Assembly (NCBI GenBank): GCA_032716605.1
Contig: CM064502.1
Span: 41,328,507 to 41,392,506 of the forward strand
Origin: Paralithodes platypus
Taxonomy: Eukaryota; Arthropoda; Malacostraca; Decapoda; Lithodidae
Length of the DNA: 64,000 nucleotides
Reading direction: 5' to 3'
Shown in pieces: positions 21,548 to 32,622 of this stretch; within the stretch, counting starts at the first letter, position 1, and the number at the start of each line of letters is the position of its first letter. The translations under genes were made by a program, and so were the position numbers. A model generated the notes under the pieces. It was not told where the DNA came from, ran no database searches, and was given only the letters and a program-made list of their open reading frames with translations.

Positions 21548-24500
21548 ATCCCCCCTGGGGGTTAGGGAATAGAATATGCCCCACGTGCCTTCTGCGTGTC
21601 GTAAGAGGCGACTAAAGAGGTTGGGTCGGTGGGCTTGCGGCCCCCACCCGGAAAAAATATCTAAGCAAAGAAAAACGAACGAACAGCCTCGGATGCGGAC
21701 GGAACCAACGTTGACGAACCACGACCGACTAAGGACATGCCTTCGGACATTCTGAGAATGGCTACGTGGAATGTTAGTGGCATGAATGATGGCACAAAAG
21801 AGAGAGAGGTTCTGGAAGTGTTAGTGAATGCCAGGCTGGATGTATGTGGAATGACAGAGACCAAATGGAAAGGTTCAGATGTGAGAGAGTGGGAGTGTGG
21901 AATGGGTGTGTGTGCTGGAGTGAGTGAAGGAACAGCGAGAGAAGGTGCATGTTTGTTTGTAAGTAGCAAATGGAAGGAATGTGTAAGAGAGTATGGGTCT
22001 GTGGGTTCAAGGATTGTGTGGGTGAGAATGAAAGTAGGAATACAAACGTGGGTGATTGTATGTGTGTATGCCCCGACAGAGGATATACTTGAAAGAAAGA
22101 AAGAAGAGTTCTGGATGAATGTGGAGGCGTGCCTGGAGAAGTTTGACAAGAACGAAAGAATATTTCTGATTGGGGATATGAATGGTAAGGTGGGTGATAG
22201 GAAAGTTGAGGGAGTGGTGGGAGGGTGGGGGGTACCATCAGAGGTGAATGGGAATGGTAGTGCACTTGTGGACGTATGTGTGGGGAGGAGGCTGTGGATA
22301 GCCAACACCTTCTTCCGACACAGAATGATCCACAGGTACACGTGGAAACGGATGTTGACGATGAAGGATAAGACAGTGGTGGAACGAAAGTCATTGATTG
22401 ATTATGTATGTGTGGATGAACGAATGAAGAAATCTGTGATGGATGCTAGGGTATATAGGGGTATTGGAGGGGGTCTGTCTGATCATTATGTAGTGGTAGC
22501 TAAGGTTAGGATATAAAAGAAGTGGGTGAGGAGAGCGGGAGGCAGGCGAGAGGAGGGTGGAATGGTGAGGAGGGTGGAGAGGTTGCAGGAGGAGGAAGTC
22601 AGGGAGGAGTACAGGAGAGCAGTGGAAAGACGACTAGGTGGGTTCGACCTGGAAGTTATGGAGGAAGTGGAGGAGATGAGCAAGGTGTTTAAGGATGAGA
22701 TCTGTGCAGCATGTGAGGAGGTGTGTGGAGTGAGGAGAAGAGGGAGGGGAGTGAAAGGTACAGCATGGTGGACAGAAGAGGTAAGAATAGCTGTGGAAGA
22801 AAAGAAGAAAGCATATAGAGAGTGGTTGGGTAGTAGAGGGAATGAAGATTCCGAGAGACAAAAACGAGCGAGGTACGTGGAGAGTAAGAGGGTGGTGAAG
22901 AGAGTAGTGAAGGAATGTAAGAGAAGAGTAGATGAGGAATTTGGAAGGAATCTGAGTGTAAAATGGAGGGAGAGTAAGAAACTGTTCTGGAAAGAAGTCA
23001 AGAAAGTTAGGGAAGGTAGCAAGGGAAACAGTAAGGGTGTGAAAGATAAGAATGGGAGAATGCTAGCCGAGAAGCAAGAGAGAGTCGAAAGATGGAGGGA
23101 GTACTTCAGTGAGTTGCTAAATGAAAGGAATGAAGAGCCAGCAAACATAGCTGGATATGGTATGGGAGGGAGAAGAAGAGAAGTAGTGGAGGAGGAGGTG
23201 GGGATCAGGAGGTCAGAAGTGTGGGAAGCCATGAAAAGAGTGAAGTTGGGGAAAGCACCAGGAACAGATGGAGTGTGTGGGGAAATGTTGAGGTATGGTG
23301 GTGAGATAGTGATAGAATGGGTATGGAAAATGTGCAAACTAGCATGGGAGAAGGGGAGTGCACCCGATGACTGGAAGACTGGCATAATAGTCCCCCTATA
23401 TAAGGGCAAAGGGGAAAGAGGAGTGTGTGGTAACCACCGAGGAATATGTCTTCTAAGCGTAGTAGGGAAGGTATACAGTAGGGTAGTGATTGAGAGAGTG
23501 AGAGTGAGAAGGTTTGTGGAAAGTACTTAGAATATACGGAGTAGAGGGCAAGTTGCTGAAAGCAGTGAAGAGCATGTATGAGGGTGCAAAGGCGACAGTA
23601 CGTGTGGAGAGTGAGCAGAGCGAGTTCTTTGACCTGAATGTTGGTTTGAAACAGGGGTGTGTGATGTCCCCGTGGTTGTTTACTGTATATATGGATGGAG
23701 TTATGAAAGAAATACTATCAAGAGCAGTGGATGTTGGTGTATCGCTGAAAAGGGAGGGAATTGAGTGGAAGCTACCTATACTGCTGTTTGCGGATGATAC
23801 AGTTCTGATGAGTGATAATGAATGGGAGTTGCAGGGTCTGGTAAATGAGTTTGGAACAGTGTGCGAAAAAACGGAATTTGAAGGTAAATACGGGGAAGAG
23901 CAAGGTTATGGTCTTCGAAAGGGGTGAAGTCACAGAGTGTGAGGTGAAGCTGAACGGTCAGGCTATGGAGATCGTCAACTCTTTTAAGTATCTGGGCAGT
24001 GTGTTGAGTAAAGATGGGACTATGGATGAAGAGGTGCGGGAGAGGGTACAACAGGGGAAGAGGGTTGTAGGAACGCTAAAAGCAGTAACGAGAAATAGGG
24101 TGGTCAGTATGGAAGTGAAGAAGTCCTTGCATGACAGTGTGGTAATCCCGACACTGACTTACGGAAGCGAAGCATGGACGTTGGTTGAGAGACTCAGACC
24201 AAGAGTGAGAGCAGTGGAAATTAATTACTTAAGGAGTGTGTGCGGAGTTACATGGAGGGATAGACAGACTAATGAGGAAGTAAGAAGGAGGTGTGGTGTG
24301 GAGGTAGATGTGCTGGAAAGTGTGAAAAGGAACAACTTGAGATGGTTCGGCCATATGGAACGTATGGAACGCGAGAGAATGACTAAGAGGGTGTACGAGA
24401 GCGAGGTGGAGGGACAGAGGGGGAGAGGTAGACCGAATATGAGGTGGAAGGATGGAGTGAGGAACTACATGAACGAAGGCGGTGCTGGTTGGGGGGAGGG

Positions 24501-24598
24501 GCGTCGACTGACTGGGGACAGAGGTGCATGGGGGCGGTTCGTTCGTGGCCACCCCTTCGGGGATCACGGCGTCAGGCAATAGATAGATAGATAGATAG
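21548..24598 (+). mobile_element. Near full-length RTE-like LINE with (GATA)n tail
   Basis: Begins with a 5' leader (CCCCTGGGGGTTAGGGAATA, GTCGTAAGAGGCGACTAAAG), a leader I recognise from arthropod RTE-type LINEs. It then carries a single endonuclease plus RT reading frame and ends AGGCAATAGATAGATAGATA. Length about 3.05 kb. It is bordered on both sides by CCTCACCTCACC minisatellite, so the duplication length cannot be measured. Two truncated relatives are in the window (17041-17780; 27142-27592). Confidence 0.88.
21737..24582 (+). pseudogene. RTE-like ORF: endonuclease plus reverse transcriptase, broken
   Basis: Encodes the machinery for target-primed reverse transcription. ATG at 21737. 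Endonuclease: ATWNVSGMND, GMTETKWKGS, IVCVYAPTED, FLIGDMNGKVGD, SLIDYVCVDE and GGLSDHYVVV are the expected catalytic blocks. A TAA at 22514 interrupts the frame and the same frame continues at once (KKWVRRAGG). RT: KAPGTDGVCGEML, NHRGICLLSVVGKVY, VGLKQGCVMSPWLF, LLFADDTVLMSD (motif C), then FKYLGSVLSKDG, LRWFGHMERM, RGRPNMRW. Near 23512 the sequence jumps from VVIERVR to WKVLRIYG, deleting the motif A region with its catalytic Asp. An extra A in the run at 23865-23870 causes a +1 frameshift (the copy at 17041 has five As). Not functional. Confidence 0.88.
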
Positions 24599-24719
24599 CC
24601 TCACCTCACCTTACCTGAATCAAGTCACCTGAATTACGTTACCTGACTCACCTCCAATTACTGGACTCACCTGCCTCGCTTCACCATTCACCCCTGGCTG
24701 GCATCCTTGCTTCCTCCAG

Positions 24720-24935
24720 TTAAGTTGGTATCACACGAGAGTTTTTATAGTCAACATTTTATAATCAAAAATTTTCTGGCAACATTTCTGGAATATTTTG
24801 CGCCGGTATCGGAAACTAGACTGATGATAGATGGACTTCGGTGACAGAAATATATTAAATGATAACCCCATTAGCTGCCAGACCAGTGGTGAGTATAAAT
24901 GTGGAGGGAAAAAACGCTCGTGTGATACCGGCTTT
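24720..24935. mobile_element. MITE family A, copy 3
   Basis: TAAGTTGGTATCACACGAGA at the left, CTCGTGTGATACCGGCTT at the right, interior matches copy 1 (CTAGACTGATGATAGATGG). Confidence 0.85.
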
Positions 24936-24993
24936 ACTTACTGCCACCTTGCCAAGCGTTTAGTTCCCCTTGTCTTGTCGCCCTCCCTCCCAG

Positions 24994-25208
24994 CTATAGT
25001 CTATTCGCTGTAAGTAGGCGAGAAATCATGATCTCTATCTTCTGCAACTCAAAAAAGGCTAAAGCAAATTAGCTGTAAATTTCCACATCAATTCCTTGAC
25101 TGACTCTTCCTAAATGGTAGAAATATTAGCTCGATTACTCTAGAAGTTTTTGAGTTACAGAGGATACAAGGTTATGCTTTTTCGCCTACTTACAGCGAAT
25201 AGACTATA
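24994..25208. mobile_element. MITE family III, copy 2
   Basis: Tips CTATAGTCTATTCGCTGTAA and GCGAATAGACTATA with 32-bp nearly perfect arms (GTAAGTAGGCGAGAAA pairs with TTTTTCGCCTACTTAC). Interior contains CTCGATTACTCTAG, as in copy 1. Confidence 0.82.
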
Positions 25209-25445
25209 ACCTGTAATACTCTCAGTTACACATATCCAACATATATTCTTTGCTCTTCCATCAACCCTGTCACTCCTTCCAACTACTACATCAAAAATCA
25301 ACCATCCCTACCATAATATGTCTCTCATTCGGACTTTTCCAGCAGTTTTACAGATCGTTCCAGTTCCTGGTGATGTCTCCTATTACACTTGCCTTGTATT
25401 TGTAAACCGTTAGTAAAAAAAAAAAAAAAAAAGGAATATTATTAA

Positions 25446-25660
25446 CCCATTCAGTTCCGGTGACGTCTTTTTAACTTTTTTCTGGCTACTATTAGACACT
25501 TCTAATCAGTTTAAAAAGGACGTCCAGCAATTACCAGGCTTCGAACTATATCTCTTAACCCTTTTTACTACCACAGATTATTTTTAAACTGCATACAATC
25601 GTCTAAACCGCTAGAATAAAATATAAAAGACGGTGCCGGTACAGAAACTTTCAGAAAGGG
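25446..25660. mobile_element. MITE family IV, copy 3
   Basis: TTAA at 25442-25445, then CCCATTCAGTTCCGGTGACG; right end CGGTGCCGGTACAGAAACTT then TCAGAAAGGGTTAC. The right TTAA has mutated to TTAC and a few bases are inserted near the tip. Confidence 0.78.
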
Positions 25661-25664
25661 TTAC

Positions 25665-26100
25665 AAAAAAATAATCATATGGAAAATGTATCTATGTAAA
25701 TACTGTATGTGTCGCCTTACGTTTTCTAGTGGTGTGGAACCCTGTGGCTGAGTTCAGGAAATTATATCCATATATACAGTAAGTTTATACGTTTATACTT
25801 TTATACTTTATACTTTTTGTACAGTATATATACCGGGTATCCCAAAATAAGTTTGCTAAACTTCAGGATATTGTCACATATATGATTCTTAGCATAACAT
25901 GTTTTCTAGCAAATAATTGGAATATGAACTGTCATGATGAATTTTATTGCTGCATTTTTTACGGGCTGTATGCATGCTTGAAATAATCACTGTTTGTGTG
26001 TTTCACCGACAGATTGTATCGGAGTCACAAAAACTGAGTCAATTATATGGTATACTTTAGGTCAATTATGCAATAATTTGAATATTCCTTATATATTTTA
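25665..26100. other. No gene recognised
   Basis: AT-rich. ATACCGGGTATCCCAAAATA at 25831 resembles a transposon terminus motif seen in arthropods, but no partner end was found. Confidence 0.35.
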
Positions 26101-26102
26101 GG

Positions 26103-26684
26103 AACCACTACTGTACCGGCGACGTCTTATTAATTTCATCCTTGCTATATTTTTACAATTTTGTGCAGTTTAAGAAGGATTTGTGGTAGTAAAAGAGGTT
26201 AAGGGGGGTGACCTGTTTTTGTTCTGTCCTTTTCTATCTTTCTTTGGCTTGTATCCATTTGGCCCCATTCAGCCTACTGTTTTAAGACGTTTATCCCCAT
26301 CCAGGTGTCAATTTTGTACTGGTGAGCGATAGCGAGCCAGCATATTTTTTATTTTTGTTTGACAGCAGGCTAAATTTATATTATTCGATGGAAAAATTTC
26401 TCCGGCGAAGCCAGATTTCTTCATATAATGCTGGCTCGCTTTCGCTCGCCAGGAAGAAATCTACACCTAGATCGGGATAAACGTCTTAAAATAGTTGGCT
26501 GAATGGGGCCGAATGGATACAAGCCAGAGAAAGAGAGAAAAGGACAGAAATAACAAAAAGCAGGTCACCCCCCGTGAGATAGTTCGAATCCCGTAAATTT
26601 GCTGGAGGCCCTTTTTAAGTTGAATACAATTGTCTAATAGCAGCCAGAATAAAGTAAAAAAACACGTGACCGGTACAGAAAGGG
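26103..26684. mobile_element. MITE family IV, copy 4, split by a family II element
   Basis: Left half at about 26103-26198 (CTGTACCGGCGACGTCTTAT, TTTAAGAAGGATTTGTGG) and right half at 26575-26684 (GAATACAATTGTCTAATAGC, GACCGGTACAGAAAGGG, TTAA 26685-26688). A family II element lies between them. Confidence 0.7.
26203..26573. mobile_element. MITE family II, copy 2
   Basis: Starts after TTAA at 26199-26202 with GGGGGGTGACCTG and ends CAGGTCACCCCCC. Inner motifs TTGGCTTGTATCCATTTGG, GGTGAGCGATAGCGAGCC, CTCCGGCGAAGCCAGA and GGCTCGCTTTCGCTCGCC match the other copies. Confidence 0.82.
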
Positions 26685-26775
26685 TTAAGTGTATTGTGAG
26701 AAAGTAGTACACATCTTTCTATCACACCAGACTTCATTACAAACACGCCAATAAGCTTACTTGTGTCACTTGGTA

Positions 26776-27038
26776 TTAGGGGAGATGAGTCGTTTTTCTG
26801 CCCCCCCCCCCCCCCTTCTTCGTCATGTTTCGTCCAATTAGTTTTCAGAAGACATGACGTTCGGCTCATTAGTTTAACAATTTTAAGACCTTTCGCCCCA
26901 TTCCTTTGTCAATACTAAGACTTTTCATATAATTTAGGTGTCGATTATTTCCTGGCGAGCGATAGCCAGTCTGCAGTATAAGAGTAATCGGTCTTTGTCC
27001 GGGAAATTGTTTTTTATTGAACATTTTACAAACTAATC
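26776..27038 (+). mobile_element. MITE family I, copy 4, left part
   Basis: Starts around TTAGGGGAGATGAG; contains a long C run (26802-26817), AAGACCTTTCGCCCCATT and CCTGGCGAGCGATAGCCAG. Stops at the TTAA 27039-27042, where piggyBac is inserted; continues at 30647. Confidence 0.75.
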
Positions 27039-27141
27039 TTAACCCTCCTGGCCCGGGCAGGCTCTCCTAATGACGGAGCTCGTATCCGGGCGATCTGGTC
27101 GAATATCAACAAAAGTAAACTAAGGCTAATCTCGCTTAATA

Positions 27142-27592
27142 TATCTATCTATCTATCTATTGCCTGACGCCGTGATCCCCGAAGGGGTGGCCACGAACGA
27201 ACCGCCCCCATGCACCTCTGTCCCCAGTCAGTCGACGCCCCTCCCCCCAACCAGCACCGCCTTCGTTCATGTAGTTCCTCACTCCATCCTTCCACCTCAT
27301 ATTCGGTCTACCTCTCCCTCTGTCCCTCCACCTCGCTCTCGTACACCCTCTAGTCATTCTCTCGCTTTCCATACGTTCCATATGGCCGAACCATCTCAAG
27401 TTGTTCCCTTTCACACTTTCCAGCACATCTACCTCCACACCACACCTCCTTCTTACTTCCTCATTAGTCTGTCTATCCCTCCATGTAACTCCGCACGCAC
27501 TCCTTAAGTAATTCATTTCCACTGCTCTCACTCTTGGTCTGAGTCTCTCAACCAACGTCCATGCTTCGCTTCCGTAAGTCAGTGCTTAATAT
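27142..27592 (-). mobile_element. RTE-like LINE, 5'-truncated copy inside piggyBac
   Basis: Minus-strand frame with LRPRVRAVEMNYLRSACGV, LRWFGHMERM and GRPNMRWKDGVRNYM, followed by AGGCAATAGATAGATAGATA. The 11-bp GCTTAATATAT flanks both sides (27134-27144 and about 27584-27594) as target duplication. Same family as the copies at 17041 and 21548. Confidence 0.9.
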
Positions 27593-28330
27593 ATGACCTA
27601 GATTAATCAAACATATATAGAAATGAGTGCCTTCCCTTCCTGCGTAGAATGGCGTTGAGTAGAGCTCTCTAGCTCAACTGGTTCCGGAGTGATGGTGATG
27701 GAAGTGGAGGTAACTTTTGCCGCGTATTTACCTCGGCGCGTCCGAACACTCAACCGCGGCCCCGGCTACGACGCCCAGTTGCACTCGTCGCTCCACCCGC
27801 AATTATGCCAGGAAGCGATTTGATAGTGTTTTATTGGTTATTCTGTCATTTATTATAGTTATTATGTTATTTTCACTCAATAAAGTTTTTTATATGAACT
27901 TATTTGTGTCTCTGTCACTTATTACTTCGTTTTATTATTATTATTATGATTATTAGTGTCACTTTCACTGGACTTTGATAATTGGTAGTGTCATTTCCCC
28001 TTTTATGTATTGTTAGGTAAGCTAAAAATATATATAGTGTCACTGTCACTTATTCATATTGTTATGAAGGCACTTATTATTACTTGTGTGTCTCTTTCAC
28101 TTATACTTAGTTTTATTATTATTATACTGTCACTTTGACTAGCCTAGGCATATTGAGTGTCATTTTCACTTATTTATTGTTAGAAATATATATTTTAGTG
28201 TCACTTTCACTTGTTCATATTGTTATTGAAGGCACTTATTATTACTTATGTGTCCTTTTCACTTATACTTAGTTATATTATTATTCTTAGCCTACATTTG
28301 AGTGTCACTTTCACTGTTGTCACTTCCACT
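27593..28330. other. piggyBac interior, non-coding, degenerate TGTCACTTTCACTT repeats
   Basis: Downstream of the transposase stop. AT-rich with a loosely repeated AGTGTCACTTTCACTTAT motif (about seven occurrences, 27905-28315). No gene. Confidence 0.6.
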
Positions 28331-30434
28331 TCAAAAGTTTGTTAGAGTGTGGAAGTCGTTGAAGCAGGTGCCAGCACACAGTCCAACTTGACACTCGAGG
28401 CATTCCCAAGTGGTTTTTGTGGGTCTGCGGGGTCTGCGAGTTGTGTGGCTGCACACATGGCACCTCTTCTGACTCCTAATATTACTACCTGGTGCTTTGA
28501 AAGGAGGGCGCTGAGCTGGTGCTTCCTGAAGAATTCAGCACACCCCGTTCTGTCAAGGTGGCCTGGTCCTTGTATTGGCCTGCCTGGTGTACCCGCATGT
28601 TTAGCCAGGAGCTCAAGTAGCACCTGCTTGTGGAACTTCCGCAGGGACTTGTACTTCTTGGCTCCTGGAGTCCTCAGACGGTAGATGTTGTAGGCATTGA
28701 GGATCGACATATCTACCGTATGCAGGATAAACTTCTTGTACCACCTGCAAGATGTTCGCAGGCAGTCGATGAAGCCCATCTGCATGTCGGACTTGTCAAC
28801 GAGGCGCATATTGATGTTATAATCCAGGACAGCAGCTGGTTTTTGGACGGGGTTCTTGGTTGTTCGGTCCACCTTCCCTGTGGCGACCATCTGGGCCTTG
28901 TGGCATGTGGTGAGGAGGTTGACCTTGCGCTGGTCATGCCAATGGATGGAGAGGATGGGGCCACTCTTCTTGTGGAAGATGTCAGCCTTCTTCGTCTTGG
29001 TTGGGTAGCCTGGCATGCCCTTCCTTTTGCCCTTGACTGTGCCGACAGTTCCGGTCTTGCGGTCATGGAGGTACTTGGTCAGGAGAGGCGACGTGTAATA
29101 ATTATCTGTGTAGAGGATGTGGTTATTATTGAAGTGCCTCTCCATCATCTTCTTCACTACAGCGCCACCAAACCAATGAGAGGGTCAGTCACAACTTCTC
29201 CAGCCTTGCAGCTGTAGACTATAAAGTCCAGCACATACCCCGTCAAGCAGTCGCAGAGGACGAAGAGCTTGATGCCGAAGCGGTGTCTCTTGGACGGGAT
29301 ATACTGTCGGAAGTGCAGCCTACCACGGAACAGGACCAGAGACTCGTCGAGGCACATCTTCTGGAAAGGAATCAGGTATGTGGTGAACCGATGACGTATC
29401 ATGTCATACAGCTTCCTGATCTTCCATAATGAGTCGGGAAGGTGGACTGCCATGTTGTTTGTCAGGTGGAGATAGGAGAGGATTTCGAAGTACCTGTCCC
29501 TGGACATGTATTTGCCAAATGATGGAGTCGTTATGATGTCGCCAGTGATCCAGTAGTCAGCCAGAACGTGCTTCCTTATATGAGTCATCAGCATTGTGAG
29601 TGCCAAGAACACATATAATTCTGCCACAGTGAGAGCTCTCCATGCCACCATCTTGGCACTGGTCTTCCTCCCAAGAAAGTTGGCACAGATAGCATGGTGG
29701 TGATTTGTCTCTTTGACGAGGTATTCCATGACTTCATTGTCATAGAAGCCACAGAAAAGTTCACTGGGGGTAGCATCTGGGCCACAGGGATATGCTGGTG
29801 AAGTCGAGGGCTGTGGGTGACCCACGCGGCGTCCCGTGTCAAGGCGCCGGGACAATGGAATGCGGGTGGTTGCTAGGCCAGGGTCGGCGTCATTATCGCT
29901 ATCTTCAGCTTTCCTATGCTTTTCTGCGGCTGCCCTGCGTGCTTTTTTAGCTGCACTTTTGATCAATGATTGTTTGTAGAAATATTTGCCCACTTTCAAG
30001 GGCGTACGGGCAGGCAAAGGGGAAGGTCCTGGGGTAGGGCTAGGGCTAGGCCTAGGCTGACCTAGCAAAGATGGCGTGGGGGTAGGCCTAGGTTCTAGCA
30101 CACTGGGAAGCTCAATAGCACCTTCCTGAAACACTTCCACATCAGGATCATCACTACTGTCTCCCCCCTCAAATAAATCGACATTATCGTCGTCTCCAAA
30201 GCCCACGAAATCGTCTTCACTTTCACTTATAAATTGTACCTTGTCCACCAAGCTTTCGCCACTGCTCTCTTCATCACTTTCAAAAAGTTGTCGCTGTATA
30301 GCGCTATCACTCAACAAACGCTTAACTTTCTTTTGTTGAGCTCTCTTCTCGGTTGGAACAGGCGTTGAAGTTGCGAGTGGGGTAGCACTGGGGCCCGCGG
30401 GAGGTTGCAACGAATCGGACACGTCGGAAAACAT
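28331..30434 (-). pseudogene. piggyBac transposase, two single-base frameshifts
   Basis: DDD-type cut-and-paste transposase of about 700 residues, nuclear, acting on TTAA-flanked CCC...GGG ends. I take ATG at 30434-30432 (MFSDVSDSLQPP); the frame upstream has no ATG. The acidic, proline-rich N-terminal third (SDEESSGESLVD) is typical. The DDE_Tnp_1_7 domain starts near ELFCGFYDNEVMEYLV; first Asp in VLCDCLTGYVLD, second in ILYTDNYYTSPL, third in LVDKSDMQMGF. The frame ends early at 29157 where one G appears lost in GGTTTGGTGG, and resumes as VVKKMMERHF. A second loss near 28502 hides the Cys-rich tail (RCHVCSHTTRRP, WECLECQVGLCAGTCF) ending at TGA 28331-28333. Everything else is intact, so death is recent or the indels are assembly errors. 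Confidence 0.92.
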
Positions 30435-30646
30435 TTTTTCAGTATTACTCGCTATGGCGGCCACGTATGAACTGATAACACTAGTAGTTGAGGCTTGGTG
30501 GCGCTGCGGTCGCTCCTACCATGCCAAAATTGGCCGCGCAAATTTTGAAGCACGCTTTCAAGCACAAAGATTTTAAAATGACACCCGGGTTCCGGCCCTT
30601 TTGTTTTGGTCTCATTTTAAAATTATACCCGGGCTGGAAGGGTTAA

Positions 30647-30757
30647 AGGAGGGTCCTAGAGGTGTTTTATTGTTAAACTTGATGGAGGTCTAAGGAGGAA
30701 ACTAAAAACATGATCAAAATAATATACAAATGAGCAAATAAATACGCCCATCCCATC
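30647..30757 (+). mobile_element. MITE family I, copy 4, right part
   Basis: Reads AGGAGGGTCCTAGAGGTG and CTTGATGGAGGTCTAAGGAG, the expected continuation of 26776-27038. TTAA at 30758-30761. Confidence 0.78.
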
Positions 30758-30761
30758 TTAA

Positions 30762-31108
30762 GGTGAATTTATACGAATGCATCTCCCAGCAACTATTGAT
30801 TGGCTACTAAACGTTTGGCAACGATTTCGGACTCCTCTGCACGGGTATTGGTGTTCAGACGAGAATGTTGAATGTTATGGGGGACATAATTCTTACAAGC
30901 TACAAATGTATATGCTGTCGGATCAGAGATTCTGATATAAAGTTAAACCGATTTTACTTGAGCCAGTATAAAAAGCAGTACAACCACTCAAGCACATTCA
31001 CTTAAACATTGGTATGTTTGTGTGCATGCTTGTATGATCCAACAAATAATTAACATATGTATGCAAATAACAGTTTGCTTATGTACTGTATATGAAAAAT
31101 CAATCCAG

Positions 31109-31149
<41 letters not shown>

Positions 31150-31246
31150 TGTCAGGTCAGGTTTTCCTGCTATCAATAACATGTAATCTGACACTATCTG
31201 TTTTATGGTCGGATTGTCGGCGACTATAAACCGGTTTCTCGTGTTG
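30762..31246. other. No gene; TA microsatellite
   Basis: AT-rich, with a TA array at about 31108-31146. Nothing recognised. Confidence 0.45.
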
Positions 31247-32167
31247 TTTTTTTGTTTTTTTTTTTAATGTGATTGAGGGAGGCAAAAGGCAGAACTGCCT
31301 ATAGCGAGTGCCTCCCCCATAGTTGAAAGATTGACAGGGCCAAAATCAAGGGACGTTCGAGCCAAAATGCCTGGACACACGGAGTTTGAAGCAATTTAAG
31401 TCATAGGAAGAGGGAAAGACTGATTTTGGGAGAGAGTTCCAGAGCTCAGCTGTTGAGTAGAAGAAAGTTTGAGAGTAACATTTCACTCTCGGGTTGGAGA
31501 GTTGCACAGAGTAGGGGTGGGATTGAGTTGCAAGACGGGTACCACGTGCCCTACGTAAAGGAGGTGGTATACACTGGGAAAGCTCTGAGGAACACTGATT
31601 ATTATAGTAGCGGTAGAATAGCGAGAGATGCAACATTGCGGCGGAGAGAGAGATATATTGCAGTGAGTTGGTGAGTGGACGGGAGTTAATGATACGAAAG
31701 GCCTTCCTATCAACTTTGTGTAGGAGAGTGGTGTGAGAGGAACCTCCCCACACATGTGAACAATACTCAATACAAGGACGCACTATGCCCCTGTACAGAG
31801 CAAGAAGCTGTGCAGGGGAAAAGAACCCCCTAAGGCGGTTGAGCACACCAAGCTTCTGGGAGGCTGCCTTAGCAAGACTGGTAATATGGTCCTTCCAACT
31901 GAGAGCAGAAGGAAAAGAGACATCAAGAATATTGAGAGAAGATGAAGGATTGATTTTTGTATTGCTGAAGAATAAGGGATAGTCCGCTGGGAGTTCCTTA
32001 CGGGTAGATAGATGGAGAAATTGGGTATTGGAAGCATTAAAGGTAACAAGGTTTTCTCTGCCCCAATTGGAGATAGTATTTAGATCAGAATTTAAGAGTT
32101 CTATGGCTTCATCACCTGGAGGGTGGGTGGCTAGACACCCTGCAGGACTAAAAACAATACCTGTCAA
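31247..32167 (-). mobile_element. Jockey-like LINE, 5'-truncated, poly(A)-tailed
   Basis: Includes the coding end at 32167-31346, a short 3' untranslated region and a T-rich stretch at 31247-31268 that is the poly(A) tail on the minus strand. The 5' break at about 32167 falls downstream of the RT active site. Fragments of the same family are at 4330-4496/6826-7090. Confidence 0.82.
31346..32167 (-). pseudogene. Jockey-like LINE ORF2 C-terminal third
   Basis: An open frame of 273 codons without the catalytic RT boxes. It covers the RT thumb and C-terminal region: LLNSDLNTISNWGRENLVTF, LNILDVSFPSALSWKDHI, AKAASQKLGVLNRLRGFF, LYRGIVRPCIEYCSHVWGG, then FYRYYNNQCSSELSQ, YSTAELWNSLPKSVFP and KLRVSRHFGSNVP at the end. 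The same blocks, in the same order, occur in the 716-codon LINE at 59631-61781. The retained open frame suggests a fairly young truncated insertion. Confidence 0.85.
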
Positions 32168-32622
32168 AGGGTAGATGAACTATATTTTAGTCAACGGCCA
32201 TTTAGCATTAAACCTATGGTATTTTACCATGATGGATGTTTAGGATGCTGCCTTAGCCTGCACCAAGGTCTTCCATTGTCCGTTTTCATCCATCCCTGCT
32301 GTTTGGTGCTATACAGCAACTTTCCTTCCTTTTCCTGCAATCTCCTGTTTTTTCCTCACAGTGGTTAGCAGGCCAATGAGGAAGACTTTTAAGTCTGGTA
32401 GATTTTCAGGAGATTTGGCCTTCTTTGTTGCTCTTTTTGTCTTAAAACAATAAAATGCACCGCTACTGCTCCCCATGGATATGGTGTCTTTGGGGCTTTT
32501 TTGTTTTACCTTACCCAGATGTGATGACTCCGCCTGGGTCGGCCTGTGTATATCCATCATTCCTTTTTTGCATAATTATGGTGTTATACTTTTGACTCTT
32601 GTTTTTGTTTCTCCTTTTGTCC

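Larger units (their letters stand above)
27043..30642 (-). mobile_element. piggyBac-superfamily transposon, complete with TTAA duplications
   Basis: 3600 bp between TTAA 27039-27042 and TTAA 30643-30646. Tips CCCTCCTGGCCCGGGCAGG and (reverse complement of the right end) CCCTTCCAGCCCGGGT are inverted repeats. A subterminal ACACCCGGGTTCCGGCCC at the right resembles an additional inner repeat. It carries a transposase on the minus strand, and an RTE-like LINE fragment (27142-27592) near its left end. The target is a family I MITE, which reads continuously when the element and one TTAA are removed. Confidence 0.95.

Noticed and set aside
20902..21615. Three overlapping plus-strand frames rich in Pro, Leu and Ser
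   Set aside because: Translations of the CACCTGCC minisatellite in shifted registers.
25828..25860. ATACCGGGTATCCCAAAATA as a transposon terminus
   Set aside because: No inverted partner found within the nearby sequence; left unassigned.
28349..29217. Plus-strand frames of 111 and 195 codons
   Set aside because: Antisense shadows of the piggyBac transposase, which has recognisable motifs on the minus strand.
31426..31674. Plus-strand 82-codon frame
   Set aside because: Antisense to the Jockey-like LINE C-terminus.
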